This document shows, one piece after another, positions 14,008 through 14,989 of a stretch of DNA of 14,989 nt. Numbering within the stretch: position 1 is the first letter of the stretch; every line of letters starts with the position of its first letter. The DNA is from an uncultured Saprospiraceae bacterium (GTDB lineage Bacteria; Bacteroidota; Bacteroidia; Chitinophagales; Saprospiraceae), in the NCBI GenBank assembly GCA_937973565.1, contig CALJKQ010000033.1:1-14989 (forward strand). Reading direction: 5' to 3'. The notes under the pieces were generated by a model. That model ran no database searches and was not told where the DNA came from. It saw nothing but the letters and a program-made list of their open reading frames with translations. Made by a program: the position numbers and the translations under genes.

Positions 14008-14989
14008 TCAATACTTAATAAATTTGGCTACGCCAATTACATTATTGTCCGCTCCATAACTGGTAAGTACATACGTACCTTGTCTCAGTGCTGAAACTTC
14101 AATTCTCTGCTCATCTAAACCGGAAGTATTGTAAATACTGGCTATTCTGCGACCCAGGATATCGTGGATCTCAACCCTGGAGGTTCTTTGCGCATGTTTA
14201 ACATCTAAAATATAGGAAACAGGGTTGGGTGCTATTTGTAAGTTGGCAATATCCTGCTCATCATCGGTAGCTACCAGATCACCGCAATTTCCACCTTCAA
14301 GTTTGATATCATCAAAGTAATACACTACGTCTGAACTGGGTACATTATTGATATCCCAAATCAAAGTTACCCTTGCATACAAACCGTCATCAACGATAGG
14401 TGTAGTTGAGAAATCCCAAGTCAATTCTTCCCATTCATTGGCTTTGGTATTTACTATGGTATTGTCTCCTGAAGAAGGAGCTCCCTCTTTCAATGGTCTT
14501 TCCAACTTCATGGTGATGGCACCTACTTGTGGTGACAATACTTTCATTTTAACCAACTTGTTGCCACCAAACTGAATATAGGAAGCAAGGTCAGTGTACA
14601 TTCCTTGCCAAGGCTGCTCACCGCTAGCTTTTTCAATTGCCTTACCAACTTTTGCTGATTTGTTTACATTGTCTTGTTTTGGATTGTCTACCAATTCAAA
14701 AGCACCGGATTCATCTGCAGGGAAGAATTTCCATTTAGCTGAAACGAAAGCGGGATCATCAAAATTCATGATACAACCATCATAAGGAGCGTGATTAAAC
14801 TGGAAATTATCGATGTAATAATTGTCAACAGTAGTTGTTTCTACGCCACCATTAAAGAATACACAAACTCTCTGGTGATTGTTGTCTTTTTCGCTGCTGA
14901 AATCAACAGAAAGGGTCTGCCAGTCATTGGGTTTGGTTACTTCTGTCCAAATTTCTTTGGCAGGGCTTGTTCCGCCTTCCAATTTCAAC
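14008..14989 (-). CDS. T9SS-secreted multi-domain protein with tandem carbohydrate-binding-like modules, 5' truncated
   Basis: The C-terminal 326 residues are present; the true start is beyond the right edge. At least two similar beta-sandwich modules occur. The partial first one has KLEGG near 2-6, NDWQTLSVDFSS (21-32) and NYYIDNFQF (56-64). The second (~73-233) has NFDDPAF, KLERP (161-165), NEWEELTWDFST (184-195) and YYFDDIKLEGG (223-233). Such modules, with the pattern NP...N.S..V...W.GMY, are common in glycan-binding surface proteins and glucanases of Bacteroidota. Residues ~249-326 are a T9SS type A sorting domain (LQIAPNPVSYILDV...EIHDILGRRI...LRQGTYVL), so the product is exported to the surface or medium. 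Whether a catalytic domain lies N-terminal is not visible. Its position before the hydrolase-susCD genes suggests surface glycan capture. Confidence 0.82.
   Translation of the reverse strand, partial: LKLEGGTSPAKEIWTEVTKPNDWQTLSVDFSSEKDNNHQRVCVFFNGGVETTTVDNYYIDNFQFNHAPYDGCIMNFDDPAFVSAKWKFFPADESGAFELVDNPKQDNVNKSAKVGKAIEKASGEQPWQGMYTDLASYIQFGGNKLVKMKVLSPQVGAITMKLERPLKEGAPSSGDNTIVNTKANEWEELTWDFSTTPIVDDGLYARVTLIWDINNVPSSDVVYYFDDIKLEGGNCGDLVATDDEQDIANLQIAPNPVSYILDVKHAQRTSRVEIHDILGRRIASIYNTSGLDEQRIEVSALRQGTYVLTSYGADNNVIGVAKFIKY

Overview
The window reads as chromosomal DNA of a member of the Bacteroidota that has a type IX secretion system (T9SS). Evidence: a SusC/SusD pair, two proteins with C-terminal T9SS-type sorting domains, weak or absent Shine-Dalgarno sequences, AT-rich DNA, and copies of the Bacteroidota -7 promoter element (TAnnTTTG) before three transcription units. 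The genus cannot be settled from the sequence. Almost every gene is on the minus strand; the MarC-family gene is the exception.

Left end (1-1134): a PLP-dependent cystathionine beta-synthase/cysteine synthase reading off the left edge. Its last ~245 bases inside the window differ sharply from the rest. They are about 65% GC with strongly GC-rich third codon positions, and they encode something like a GlpC/Hdr-type Fe-S oxidoreductase instead of the expected C-terminal part of the synthase. This is most likely an in-frame chimera, and an assembly join is the first suspicion.

Housekeeping block (1135-6305): an AT-rich spacer, a MarC-family membrane protein (+), and convergently overlapping it a cytidine deaminase (-). 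Then come tRNA-Leu(CAA) with its own promoter and terminator, an outer-membrane beta-barrel protein with promoter and terminator, an L-glutamate gamma-semialdehyde dehydrogenase (pruA), and a DUF58/von Willebrand-like protein just upstream of it.

Glycan-utilisation block (6306-14989, all minus, transcribed right to left): a truncated T9SS-secreted glycan-binding-like protein, a strong intrinsic terminator, a GH144-like (glycoamylase fold, PF10091) lipoprotein, SusC, SusD, and a second GH144-like enzyme with a T9SS tail. From the lipoprotein onward, spacing is 13 bases, 4 bases and a 7-base overlap, so these four genes look like one operon. Two GH144-like enzymes around one SusCD pair point to beta-1,2-glucan or a related glucan (inference). 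SusD/SusC and the T9SS enzyme would act at the surface. The lipoprotein, which lacks an obvious surface-export signal, may act in the periplasm. No regulator and no GH3 beta-glucosidase is in view; both could lie beyond the right edge.

Nothing in the window is a clearly new defence or mobile system. The points most worth checking are the chimeric left end, the two-GH144 locus with its internal terminator, and two related inverted repeats in the spacers near 1279-1336 and 2579-2601.
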